Shown here piece after piece: positions 27,001-38,375 of a stretch of 64,000 nucleotides of DNA. The notes under the pieces are model-generated. The model did no database searches. It was given only the letters and a program-made list of their open reading frames with translations, and had not been told where the DNA came from. Source of the stretch: Kryptolebias marmoratus (lineage: Eukaryota > Chordata > Actinopteri > Cyprinodontiformes > Rivulidae); assembly GCF_001649575.2 (NCBI RefSeq), contig NC_051439.1, positions 13,220,521 to 13,284,520 of the forward strand. Reading direction: 5' to 3'. The position numbers and the translations under genes were made by a program. The stretch's first letter is position 1. Each line of letters begins with the position of its first letter.

Positions 27001-30000
27001 TACAGCCATGCTTGATCAGTGACATCTCATTTAAGTTTAACCACTGTATGCTCTTTGCATTAATTAAGTGGCCAAACAAACATTCCACCCTCTGTCGCCC
27101 TGTTTGGCAATCAGGTTAAATGGCCTAATCTCACCAATGACAACAGAGGCACAGAAAATGCGTGCATGCTACGGCCCTAACAAAGTACCCTTGCAACAGG
27201 AGACACAGGATCTGGTTAAGGTGTTCCTGCTCCGGTGTGCAGTATCTTTTTTCTTTACACGGGTAAGGAAAGTCAACTCTGGCTGAAGAGAATTCACAGA
27301 GCTGTAAAGGTTTTATGACAAAGAAATGTGAAATTGTGTAAGACCTAATAGATGTCTGGGAATACATTTTTAAATAAAGCCTAAAAAGAATTTTAAATAG
27401 GCATCAAAAACAATACTGCATACAGGTCTAAGAAATAAAGGGTATCTATCTTTATAAAATTGTATAGTCTGTAACAATAAATCCACACATAATGAGCTGC
27501 CGGGCCGTTAAACTTACAGGACACGTTCCACCCTATTAAATGTTTGTCTTTTTCAGCTTCAGCTCCAGAGTTTTACCTACTGTTTGCTCATGATGCAGAG
27601 CTGAGCCAGCCGTTCCAGGTGCTGCGCTTGGGAGGCCTGCTCTGAAAGTTCCTCTGGGGTCGTCCATCCTGCGGAGCCCAGACTGGCTTCCTCCTGAGGT
27701 CCTGTTACAGAAACACAGGGCATGGAAGCGCTGTCAGCTTGCAAGCGAAGCACGATCTTTTCCTTTGCTTCTTAATCTAGCCTTCTCCTCCCTGAACACT
27801 CTTCACGGAGTCTGAAAGATAAATTTACCCAAACCCTAAGTATCAGCCTATCAGCTTGTCTGACACTGCTCCGAACTTTAAGCCCGAACGGTGACAAGAA
27901 GCCAACTGAGGCTTGGAGACAAGAGAGCAAAGATAAGGGCAGGAGAGAGCAGATAAGGTCGTCAAACAACACACTCACCACGCCTATAGAGCCCTGAGAC
28001 TCACAAAGAGACAAACAGAGCAAAGAGCACACATCAAGCTTCCAAAACAGATCCGACAGCAGAGGAGGAAATGAGTTTGGTTTGTAATCAATATCACAAG
28101 TGAGTGCCTATAAATCTGTAGAGCAGGCTCTGGTTCGCATTAATATTCCACAAAAATGATAAATATGTCAGGTGTCAGAGATGATATACAGAGTGGAGTC
28201 ATTTTACATATCGGGGAGGAAAGAAGGGCTGTAAGCTGCCATCTCTGCCCCAGGAGAAGCTCACTGTTCAGCCTGAGTCAGTGCTGAATCAGGTGCTTCG
28301 CTGTTCGGTAGCAATGCACAGATCCTAATGAGAAGATGTGGCCATTTGTCTTCTGCTTTGTCTGTCCCTGATCTCCTCTGCTGTGCCCCTGCTACACAAC
28401 GCTGCTGCCTCAGCAGCAGTCAGAGAGGAACAGGCGAACATCTGAAGCGGCGAGGAAAGCAGAAACCTGCCTGAGAAGTCCCCATCAAGCTAGAAGTGGA
28501 GCTACAAGACGGCGTTTCAGATCCCACAGAAAATTAAGACCTCACACTTGTGAGGTTTTTACTCATTTTTTGTTTTTAAAAATTACAGATACACCTGCTT
28601 ACTTAAAAAATTCAACTCTTTTTACTCTATACAAACTCCGCAAACAATTTGAAATAATTTTATTAATCAATCAATCAATCAAATTTTATTTGTATAGCAC
28701 ATTTCAGCAGCAAGGCATTTCAAGGTGCTTTACATAATTAAAAAACAAAATAAAAACAGCATGTAAATAAACATCTCCATTGGACATATAAGCCTAATCA
28801 AAATTAAAGTCTTGTCTATGAAATTTAACCCACAGAAATGATTATAAACTTTGTGTTTCCACTTTTAATCCCAGAAGTTCTTACTTAATGATGAAAAAAT
28901 AGACTTGCCTGTGCTTCCCTGAAGAGCCGTGAGTTCGATCAGCGCCACTTCGTAGAACATCTTTTCAGCTTGGATGAACTGGAGGGCCTTCCCATCTGTT
29001 TATATAGGTGAAGGATCAGTCTCAGTTGTCAGCAGGATTAGTCAGTCGTGGAAGTTAAAAACAGCCCTCACGTTTCTTTTGGTGTCTTTTTCCATCCCAC
29101 TTTAGAACGGCCCTTCAGGGAAAACACAATGTGTCGTAATCCAAAACACACTGTCGACCTGGAAGTCAGGACTTAGCAATGCAGATTTCAGACACTCAGT
29201 GAGTATTGTTTGCTTCTGGTTTATGAGACACTGAATCTCACAACTTACTCCAGACATATTCAATTACTCCTTTGCCTGATCATATTTGTGTTTCGAATCT
29301 TTTCAAATTCCATCTATAAATCTGACCGGTTTTGTTCCCATGAAAGGGACTCTATTTAAAGCCTCCTAAAAATAACTCACTTTGTAAAAGCATCCTGAGC
29401 TCTAACAGTTCTTGTCGTTGTAAAAAGACACCATTGATGCTTGTCAGGTGAATTTAATGACCAATGGGATGGCGAGTGCCTAAAATAAACACAGCAGTCC
29501 CTGTTGAAATGTCCTACTTAACATCAGATTTCTCATGAGTAATATTTCCATCACAGACTTGTCCTGACTGCAGTGACACCTAAACTAAACTATGAACTTA
29601 TAACAAAAGTCAGGTAGACATAAAACAGGCTTCAACTTTTAAGAAAACATTAAGGAGCCTTAAATCTGAAATGAAATTTATTTAAAACTCTTTCAAAAAG
29701 CTATCTAACAGAAAGCTAAAAAGAGAATTGCCTTTAAATATGAGCACCCTTGATTCTCTGAAAAACATGAAGAGGAATTGCAAGAGAAATCATTCTTTCC
29801 TGAGCGTCTTTGCTTTAACATTTCCAACAAACTTTAGTTTCTATTTCAGGATGGTTTGAACCCCCAGATATTACCTGCCCCAGCTCCCGGGAGCCACCTG
29901 GCAGCTGGAAACGGGGGCAAATATGAGATGGGCCATCTGTGAGGGAGAATTAGGGAAGCAGCCATCACCAAAGGTCAGAGCACGTTTGTCACCTGCTATT

Positions 30001-33000
30001 TTTAACTCGCCTGAATCACAACAATGCAACGACAGGAATCCTTGGACAATCGTCTCCTCCTGGGAACAATGTGCCTTGAGTCTATGAAGTGCCGTTAAAA
30101 AAATAAATAAACCTTGAGGTACACAAACCCTCTTGCAGAATTTTAGGATCTCTTGAAGTGTTATACAGTTATAAATTAAAAGCATAACGTTCCTTGAAGG
30201 AATGCATATCACCCACTGCCTTTCATGCCAGAGTTTAGGACTAAATCATCTCAGAAATTATGGAGTTGTAGCTGTTTTGGTCAAACCTCGAGAATAACGT
30301 TATGTGCCATCTAATGCCATACTGTGAGGTGACATGTTCAGCGTATCACTGCTACCACATCAAATTTTATCTCAGTATCTGTAAATTTGACTGGGTTGTA
30401 GCCATTTTTGTGCTTTTTAAAGCCAGTCAGAAGTGAAAGCCATCTTGAATCATGTTGCCTAAAAAAGTTAATCAGTGGTAGATGTATACTCAATGATTAC
30501 TTTCTGTGAGTTTCAATAAAATTCATCCTGTGGTTCATGAGATATTTTGTTAACAAACAGACACACAGGCAGAAACAATCATGATGTAATTAAATAAGTA
30601 ACGTTTGTTTAGATATTTTGCTTTTGCATTCCTACTTAAAAAAAAGAATGCAAGACTTCATTTCTTTGATACATTTTCCTTTCCTTTAGGATTAAAGTCT
30701 TTATTAGGAAGTCATAATTATTTCAAAGACTCTCATATCACCAGCCAAAAGAGCTTTTAGCGATGGATAAAGGTCACTTATGGATGCTGTCAGCTCTGAA
30801 AACAACACATCAAACCGTAAGTGACCATCATACGGCCAAAATCACCATCAGCTTCCAACGATTACAGGTAAAAGGGTCTGACTGAAGCAGCATCTGGGTG
30901 CTTTGAATATGTAAATTCAGCTTTTGTTTCCACCGACGGTGTAATTGTGATCTGTACACAAAACTCGCTGATATCTCTGCTCTCGTAAAATATTTGTGTG
31001 AAACTCCAAAGTTCCCACATCCTGTTGCCACTTTGAGCAGACTGACCTTTCACCTTTTCCCCAGAGGACTGTTGCAACAGTGCTAAAGGACTGAAGAAAC
31101 TGATAACGGCTCAAAAAACAAAAAAACTCTACACACCCACACAACAACGCTAAACATTTATTAGATTCAGATCAACTGTATTCTGTTCTCCCCGTGTTAT
31201 GGTTATTCTTACTTTAAAGTTACACTAAAAGTAAAAGTCTACTGTACATAACACCCTGACTGGACATGACAACTTATTATTAATGATCTTATGTAACTCT
31301 GAGCAGCACACCAACTCTGTCGCTGTGTCCCAAGCACATAGACTGCAGTAGCTGCCGATGGAGTGAAGCTCCTCAAATCGACCTATTTTAGAAAATGGAC
31401 AGTGAGAGGTAAAGCCTCGCTGAGGTGGATAACCTGAGCTGGCCAGTCTAAGTGCTGGAGTGTCTCAGTAACAAGGAGATGAGCTGTGGAGGATAATATA
31501 TCCTGAAACACAACACCTTTCTATTATCTCTTTGTCCTGTATGGCTATGGTTTATAGTGGCAGTGAAGTGGGGATACATGGGCTACTCAGCGCAGATACA
31601 GGTTAATTAGTGCTCTCCCGCTCTGTTGTACAGAGATAAGAGCTCACAAATCCTCTTAAGAGACAAACACACCTTCAGAGTGACACACAAAACATATGGC
31701 ATCCTGGGACAAATGTGTTATTGTTGCTCAAAGACATCTGCTCATGCCCCCTTTTGTTTACATTGGTCTCTATTTATGGTCTACATCTACCTTTGTGCTG
31801 CAATTTGCTCCGCCTGCTTCCATGGACAATCCTTTATATGTTCACCCCACACGGTTATAAGCAAGTTGTATAGTTAGCCATTTGCTAGGAGCTTGCATGA
31901 AAGAAAAAAAAAGAAAAAGAGTCAAAAATAGTTTTTTTGTGTGAATGCTGATTCAGCATTTACAATATCGTTTTCCTGTTTGAAATTTACTGTTGGTTTT
32001 GTCTTTTGTTTTTTGCAATCTACTTTGATACTATTTTTAGCTTCTATCTAGCCTTTTGCTACTTTTAGCTAGCTTTTAGCTATCCTTTTGCTACTGTTTG
32101 CTTTCATTATGTTTTTGTAATAAATTTTTGCATATAAACTTTATTACTTTAGCTTTTAGCTCGCATTTTGCTCCTCTTAACTTTTAGCTGGAGTTCTGCT
32201 TCTTTTGGAAGACATTTGAGTTTTTTCAGCAAATTTCAACAACATCATTTGGCATTCATATTGCATTCTCACCAAAAATGCAATTTTTTCTTTTATTCTC
32301 TCTAAATCTTTAAGCAAAGGATACAGTTCTTTTCAGTGATGAAGAGCTCGGCAATCTGTAAAAGACAGAAAAAACAACAAACAGACACAATTTAGAAAAT
32401 AATTTCCAACATAACGTTTGGGTTAGTGTGTGCATGGAGTCCAGGGTTGTGAAAACAAACAACGCTGCTCTGACTCGAGCAGCAAAGGTCTGGTCAACAT
32501 CATCCTGCATGTTGTAAAACTCTGGAGCAAAGGCAATGTTTTGACATCAGGCACATTCCTTCGTGCACTACTATAGGGAATTAAAAGTGTTGTTCTACCA
32601 TCGGAGGTCCTTGTAAAGCATCCCAGTATGTAAAAGTTTACCTTGTGGTGGCAAAACATAACTCTCCTAACTTCAAAACCAGCCAGGTCCCCCAACTGCT
32701 CTGTATTAGTGCTGCGTCAAACATCTCATTTTCCAGCAGGCACAACTTCAGTCCTGGTGGGACCAGTGTCAACACGGAGGCTCGTGATGGACTGTGCTGT
32801 CAGGGCTGACATTGGTGTTAGACACATCAAGGTTAAATGTGTCCTTTGGGCTGTGGTGTGTGATAACACACAGATGAAGGGATGCAAATGTGTCTGCAGA
32901 TGTGCAAGTACACGACCCTAGACTCATGCGAGGAAAAAAGAAGGATCTGTTAGTGTGAATGTGCTCCCAGTTCCCATCTGACTCACCTGATGTAGGCAGT

Positions 33001-33139
33001 TGGGCAGAGAGGTGAAGCTCTGCACATGGGTCAGTCCCAGCAGGCAGCTGAGGAAGCAGTGGAGGGCGGCCTGGTACTCCCCCTGCTGCTGGAGCTGCTG
33101 TCCCAGCTCAAACAGGCCCTCCCTCCCTCCGTTCAGCAT
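21082..33139 (-). CDS. cnst-like: Consortin-like protein (probable full-length counterpart of mammalian C14orf180/NRAC)
   Basis: Nine minus-strand exons: 33139-32987, 32355-32325, 28995-28909, 27701-27581, 25378-25348, 25249-25141, 22435-22272, 22004-21872, 21287-21082 (TGA). Phases join to 344 residues. Residues 1-90 resemble the helical repeat region of consortin (LPNCLHQIAELF, then YGKALQFIQAEKMFYE). Residues 110-190 are TPR-like (LALEYSGKATKIHQRAFG, GNDHPFTARSLELMATVYAE). Then come SILKRPSPSY (241-250), a basic RVRF motif (265-268), one membrane helix (287-306) and a short tail with CEELEASL. Consortin (CNST, PPP1R64) is a trans-Golgi connexin-sorting protein that binds PP1, so trafficking is inferred. 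Intron 3 appears to use a GC donor. ATG 33139 is chosen because a stop lies seven codons upstream in frame; an upstream exon cannot be excluded. It is convergent with tmem179. Confidence 0.85.
22138..22185 (-). repeat. Dispersed repeat family, 3'-end fragment (intron of the consortin-like gene)
   Basis: AAATGCATATCACCTGCTGT followed by ATCATGCCAGAGTTTTA is the terminal part of the family in reverse orientation. Confidence 0.6.
22436..25140 (-). other. Intron of the consortin-like gene, 2.7 kb
   Basis: Bounded by GTAAGC (plus-strand GCTTAC at 25135-25140) and a TTTTACTAG acceptor. It is AT-rich and contains the Tc1-like fragment at 23931-24160. A GC-richer stretch at about 24600-24850 has no supported exon. 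Confidence 0.7.
23931..24160 (+). mobile_element. Tc1-like transposon end fragment
   Basis: Begins CAGCCCCTGGCAAAAATGAT and GGAATCACC, a recognisable end of teleost Tc1-like elements. It continues with the typical subterminal text (AATCACAGACATGCCACACA) and ends at a second ATGGAATCA near 24140. No transposase frame remains. Confidence 0.7.
25379..27580 (-). other. Intron of the consortin-like gene, 2.2 kb
   Basis: Bounded by a GTAGGT donor (plus-strand ACCTAC at 27575-27580) and a TTCTCAG acceptor. It includes an (AT)n run at about 26620. The frames at 25500-25773 and 27068-27286 show no homology or splice pairing, so no exon is called. Confidence 0.65.
27702..28908 (-). other. Intron 3 of the consortin-like gene, with probable GC donor
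   Basis: The preceding exon ends ...GCACAG and the intron begins GCAAGT (plus-strand ACTTGC, 28903-28908), a fit to the AG|GCAAGT consensus of GC-AG introns. The acceptor is TGTAACAG (plus-strand CTGTTACA, 27702-27709). Reading frame and phase agree only with this choice. The intron also holds a short interspersed repeat at 28663-28770. Confidence 0.65.
28663..28770 (+). repeat. Teleost short interspersed repeat with (ATCA)n
   Basis: An (ATCA)n run, then TTTTATTTGTATAGCACATT and TTTCAAGGTGCTTTACATAA. This phrase recurs widely in fish genomes as a SINE or LINE-tail-like repeat. I cannot assign the family with certainty. Confidence 0.55.
30195..30590 (-). repeat. Dispersed repeat family, near-complete copy
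   Basis: Reads GTTCCTTGAAGGAATGCATA, then TTTCATGCCAGAGTTTAGG, CTGCTACCACATCAAATTTT, GTTAATCAGTGGTAGATG and finally TTCATGAGATATTTTG plus AACAAACAGAC. This copy shows both ends of the family in reverse orientation and is a good reference copy. Confidence 0.8.
32020..32215. repeat. Imperfect CTTTTAGCTA-type tandem repeat
   Basis: About ten degenerate copies of a CTTTTAGCT/CTTTTGCTA unit of roughly 9-11 bases, interrupted by AT-rich sequence around 32110-32150. It lies inside intron 2 of the consortin-like gene. Confidence 0.6.
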
Positions 33140-33600
33140 CCCCAGTCCCAGCCGGAGTCAACGCTGCCTCCCATCAGACCTCCACCGGCCGAGGACGAAG
33201 GTTCCCCTCCTCACTGCTCCGCTGAAGCACCACAGGTAGAAAGAAACAGCCACAGAGAGGAATGTTTCAACAGGACAGCAGCCGCACACGTGAACACAGA
33301 CAGAAAAGGGTGGAGGAGAGGAGGAGAGAGCAGGGCAGCTTCCTCTGTATCTCGTCCAGTCAAGGACAGGTGGTGAGGAGGAGCAGGGTGAGGTAGTGCC
33401 GGCGTCTCACGCAGAAAAAGATCCATTCCCCTCCCTCCTTTCAGCCTGCACTAGGAAACGAGGACAGAGGAAGTCGGAGAGTATTTGCTGCCTGAGTGGC
33501 ACAGCTCTGAGCCAATCTCTGCTCTCATACGTACAGAAGCTCCACCAGAGTGTGGAGTGCTGCTCCAATCCTTAAACAAGGGAAGTGCCCAGAAGAATGC
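33140..33600 (-). promoter_or_regulatory. GC-rich leader and likely promoter of the consortin-like gene
   Basis: This block is richer in GC than its surroundings and directly upstream of the chosen start codon. It carries long purine/pyrimidine runs (AGGAGAGGAGGAGAGAGCAG near 33315). No TATA box is evident. The open frames here lack homology, so I read it as 5' leader and promoter. Confidence 0.4.
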
Positions 33601-33604
33601 TTTG

Positions 33605-34350
33605 ATGATGAAATGCAAACATGGTGACACATGTTTACTGAGTGTGTTTGTGAGTGTTTGTTTGACTGTGTTGTTCGCTAAATATCTCATAAATCAGTGT
33701 ACAGATTTGAATGAAACCCTCAGAAAGTAATCATTAGATGGGAATCTACAACCGATGAACTTTTGGAATCATTCTCATTCAAGATGGCCACCACAGGCTG
33801 ATCTTACAAAACACAAAAATGGTTATAACTCAGCCAAAAGTACAGAATTTGAGCTAACATTTGGTGTGGTAGTAGCTGAGCAGCATCCTTAAAACATACT
33901 TTGAGAGCTACACATTGCCTGACAGCTTTGCTTTAAACCTTGGCATTAACTGTTGGACTCAGCCCTATTTGTCTGTTAGAAAAATATCTCATGAACTAAT
34001 GGACTGATTTTAATGACACTCCCAGAAAGCAGTCATTAGATGAACATCTATAACTAATTACATTTTGGAGTCACCCGAGTTTTAGATGGACTCCACAGCT
34101 AATCATCAATAGACAACACAAAAATGGCTATACCTCAGTCAATTTTACAGATATTAAGCTAAAATTCTGTATGTTAGAAGCTGAATTATTCACAACACAT
34201 ATTTCAATGCGAGATCACGCAAGTAGTTGCAACATTGCATAAGCTTGAGCATAATGTTGTTAGCTATTACTCCATCATTTCTCAACACAAGATGATCTTA
34301 GTCTAAACCTCTGGCATGAAAGGCGGCTGGTGATATGTTTTGCATCCACA
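33605..34350 (+). repeat. Dispersed repeat family, about two units in tandem
   Basis: The first unit starts near GTGTTTGTTTGACTGTG and TAAATATCTCATAAATCAGT. The second has TATCTCATGAACTAATGGAC. Both carry the TTCAAGATGG/CCACAGC and TTTTACAGATATTAAGCTAA landmarks. The array ends ATGAAAGGCGGCTGGTGATA. Confidence 0.75.
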
Positions 34351-35384
34351 GACCAATATATTGTGTGCCTTTGCAAATGGCTCATTAAAGGTCTTACTGC
34401 TCAACTAATGATTAATAAATGAGAAATGCACAAGGATTAATGCTGTGCTGTTCCGTTTAAACAAGTTTGTGTGAATTAAACCACACGGCAAACACAGGGT
34501 CAATAAACTGCCTCTTTTCTACATGTGCGTGTGAGAGAAAACACTGTCCAAACAAGGACTACAAATATTTATTTAGGAGGACTGCCTCCTCTGGATGTTT
34601 GTTCACTTCCTTTTTACACTCTGTTAATCATCATATTACTGTGTGGCAAGTCAGGTAAAAAGGTACGAGAAGAGAAGAGATGAGAAGATCATGAATGAGT
34701 CTTAACTCTGAGGCCGACACGCCAACCACCCTCGTTACATTTAAATAAAAGCCTTGTAGTTGAACTGAATGACTGAGGTAACACAAAGCAAATGGGTAGA
34801 CTCTGTCTTCATTAATGCATCCGGATGAAGTAGAAAGGAGTTTAATGGTTGTGATTGATAGTGAATGGGAGTTCAGATGGCATTAAACCTGAACTCGTAG
34901 GTCAGACACAGTGATTTGTGAACAGTCTTCATTTTGGACGAAGAGCATCCGGCTGGAGAGATCGATTATGCTGATGTAGGCTGACTCGTTCCCTGCAGAC
35001 AGGTGATTGTGCTCAGTTTACTGTCCTGTCGATGCGGTTGAGTCAGAACGCAGCGCCAGTGAAAGCAAACCTTTAGATGTGCTGGAGCTGGAGGCTCACT
35101 GGATGACTCTGAATGAAAAACTCTGCTTCATCTTCTGATTAAATCAAGCTGAAAACTGCTCAGGTTATTGTTTTAGACCATAAAATGTACATCATCGTTG
35201 AATTCTTTGCTGTAAAAGTAATATTTGTAATGCGAGCCGTAAACTGGAATTTACTCTGAGCTGAGATTTAATATCCTGGAAAAGTATCAAAACAAAAGCT
35301 TTTATTTTAGGATATTTTATGAAACAGCTTTACACACATGTATATAAAACCTTGTAGCAGCAAACAGAAACATATAGATAAATA

Positions 35385-35800
35385 CTAAAGGCTAAAGAAA
35401 TCGCCCATCCCCTTTCATGCCACAGTAGGACTGGTTTTAGATCATCTTATATAGAATGAGAAGACAGCTCCTTTGACCAAAACATTGTAAATATTTAATG
35501 TACAATCTCACGCAATCCCGCAAAATCCCCCATGACTTGTTAGGGTTTAAAGTTGGCTATGAATTGAGGATGACTCTCAGCTACTGCCACGTCAAATTTA
35601 GCTTAATATCTGTAAAACTGTCTGAGTTCTAGTCATTTTTACATTGATTAAGGTCAATTAGCTGTGGCGGCCATCTTAAATTGGGTGACTTTAAAAGTTA
35701 ATCAGTTGTAGATGTACACCCAGTGTTTACTTTCTGAAAGTTTCATTAAAAGAGACATTCTGCTAACAGACAGGCAGGGCTGACTGTAAAGTTAATGACA
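35385..35800 (-). repeat. Dispersed repeat family, copy
   Basis: Reverse orientation: CCCTTTCATGCCACAGTAGG, GATGACTCTCAGCTACTGCC, CCATCTTAAATTGGGTGAC, GTTAATCAGTTGTAGATG, ending near CTAACAGACAGGCAGG. Confidence 0.75.
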
Positions 35801-36569
35801 AAGTTTTAAATACAGATCTTGTGTGATCACTGCCACTGACCCACAGACAACATAAAAGTCATTACAAACAAAAAAAAGCTCAACATTTCTGCTGTGAAAG
35901 CCGTGTCTGCTAGCCTTGCACTATAAGCAACTGGCTAACAATGATTAGCCAGACAAGATTTGCCTTTTACCACCTGGTTTTTCTGCATTACTGTCAAAAG
36001 AAAACAACAAAAATCCTGATTGCTGACCTTTTCTTTTTCAGCGCAACAAAGCTGTAAATTATTTGCCCACATCCTGCCCCAACTAACTACCTGAACACGT
36101 GCTGGCGATCATTTTGACAAAGATGTTGACTGATATTCACTATTCTACAGGTCAGGAAGGGGAATCTACCTGTAATGGGAGTATTGATTGCCTGGCCGGT
36201 GGAGTTAGTAGAAAAACAAATCAGTAAACATATCACACATTTCTCAGAGAAGGCAATACATCAAACAAATGTAAATGAACAGTGAACAGGCTCTGAGAGA
36301 GCGAAGGCAGAGAAGAACCTGTCAGTCACAGATATAAGTCAGCATCAGCAGGTTACTGCAGACCGGTGAACAGCAGAATATTAAATTAATGCTTTGTGTG
36401 ATTTATGTTTATTGTGTTCTACATACTGAACATGCCTTCAGCACTTAATACACAAAGATAATAAATAAAACTCTGAGCAATGCTGCAAATTGTTAGCATT
36501 GTGGTCTGATGCACATTTCCATTTTTTGCTGAAATACAAATTTCATACTTTGATAAACCATTTGTTAGA

Positions 36570-36995
36570 TTTATTGCCCGTTGCCAAAAGGCGAAAATGG
36601 ACGAAAATGTTTTTGCCCATATCTGTGTGTGTTTACGTGCCTGTCTGTTTGCAAAATATCTCATTAACTAATAGCTGAGTTTTAGGGAAACTTTCAGAAA
36701 TTACATATTGGTTGTTTTACATCCACAACTGATTAATATTTGGAGTCAGTTTAATTTAAGACGACATTAACAAACACAAAAATGGCTGTAACTCAGTCAG
36801 TTTAACAGATATTGAGCTAAAATTTGATGTGGTAGTAGCTGAGAGTCATTGACAGCACATACTCTGAGTGTGACATCTCACTATACTGGATAACCATATT
36901 GTTAATTTCAAGGTTTAACCGAAAGGGGGATGTTTGTCTAAAACTTTGGAATGAAATACGGTGAGGGATATGCATTTCTTTAAGGAATCCTTGGC
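36570..36995 (+). repeat. Dispersed repeat family, copy
   Basis: Forward orientation from TTGCCCGTTGCC and GCAAAATATCTCATTAACTA through TTTAACAGATATTGAGCTAA to GGATATGCATTTCTTTAAGG. The terminal hairpin is partly decayed. Confidence 0.75.
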
Positions 36996-37993
36996 TTTAG
37001 TCTGTTCTGTATCATCAGCAGGTTTGCACAGGAACACTGCTTCTCTTGTCATTTCAGGACTCTGCGCATGGCCCTACATCAGCATATACTATTTATATTG
37101 ACTGCACTGTGAGCATACAGCCCCTCTGTGCAATTATCTCATAACCCAGAGGCTTTTGATGAGTATACTTTATTCCTGCTGAGTGACAGCAGCTGCACCC
37201 TCCATCCCAACTCCCAATGTTTGAGGAACTGATTTGTTTTTGCTGTGAAGCAGCCCAGGGATCCTGCAGACCAGTGTCTTCACAAAAACAAAATGAAATA
37301 ATGAATTCTTTTGAAGATAAACTCATTGTGTGAGTGTATCTTGGTGTCTGTAGCCTTTTCAAACCTGCTCTCTCCTCCCGGTGCAACTGCATCCCTCTAA
37401 GATTCAGGCTCTGGTAGTTTAATAGGCCGAGTTTCGACACCCCCAGCTACTGAGAGGCACTTTACTGCTTCCATGTAATCAGCAGTAAATGCTGCCGCCA
37501 TCTGTCTCTTTTCATTCAATTATCTGACCCAGTGACTTTTACTGACAAATGCTGTCCAGGTAAACACAGTGCTGCAAAGCCTCCAGCCAAAAGTCTGACA
37601 TGTCTATACATCTTCCAACTCTCTGTTTCCACTTTGGCCAAAGCATTCCTTTGAATTTGCTTTGCGTTCTTTTCTCATGAGCAGAACGTTGTAAGTGAAA
37701 GAATCAATAAAGAGCTGTGCATTTACAGCTGCAGAGGCATTACTTCAGCCTTTCAGCCCTGCATATTGTATGCATCCTTGAGAAAGGTTCAAATGCAGAT
37801 TTCAGCACAGATCCAGACATAGCTAAAGAGCTTAAGTTGAAAGCTTTTATTGAAAACATTAATTTCTCTGGGGTTGTGATGATTCGTCTCTGTCACAGTG
37901 CGTTGAAATCAATTCATTAAGAATTCTTCATTAAAGGAAAAGCCTCATCCATCAACTCTGTTCAGCTTCTTTTTTTTTTTTTGCTCGTCTCTT

Positions 37994-38007
37994 GCACCCC
38001 CTAGTGG
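37994..38007 (-). promoter_or_regulatory. CTCF-like motif
   Basis: GCACCCCCTAGTGG, whose complement CCACTAGGGGGTGC is close to the CTCF core CCACYAGGGGGCGC. Confidence 0.4.
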
Positions 38008-38361
38008 ATGGTTTTAGGATGTGTCATGAAAAGCATGAAAGTTCAAGAAAAGCCTTCGTGTGTTAGGTTAGTTTGTGTATGTTACATCTGTCCTGATTGT
38101 AAAATAAATATAGCTAAACTTTAAATGACACAGAAATGCTCTAGTCTCATACAGAAATGAATGACACTTAAACAGGATGTATCATAACTTTATCGATAAC
38201 TGGATCAATGGATTAAAATATCGTCACAATGAAAATCTGCTTTTGAACATATGTATTTATTTTTTTTAAATAAACATTTTATACTTTAAAAAACTGATTG
38301 AATCTTCAAATTTGTTCATACTGGAACATCCCAAAGTTCTTTTCTCATTGTGAGTGTTGCA

Positions 38362-38375
38362 CAGCCATCTGCTGG
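38362..38375 (-). promoter_or_regulatory. CTCF-like motif
   Basis: The complement CCAGCAGATGGCTG fits the CTCF core CCASYAGRKGGCRS at 13 of 14 positions. It has the same orientation as the motif 370 bases to its left. Confidence 0.4.

Larger units (their letters stand above)
28996..32324 (-). other. Intron 2 of the consortin-like gene, 3.3 kb
   Basis: Donor GTATCC after the codon for N61 (plus-strand GGATAC, 32319-32324); acceptor ATAAACAG. It contains a dispersed repeat copy (30195-30590) and a CTTTTAGCTA-rich stretch (32020-32215). The open frames at 29871-30212 and 30828-31147 have no homology. Confidence 0.7.
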
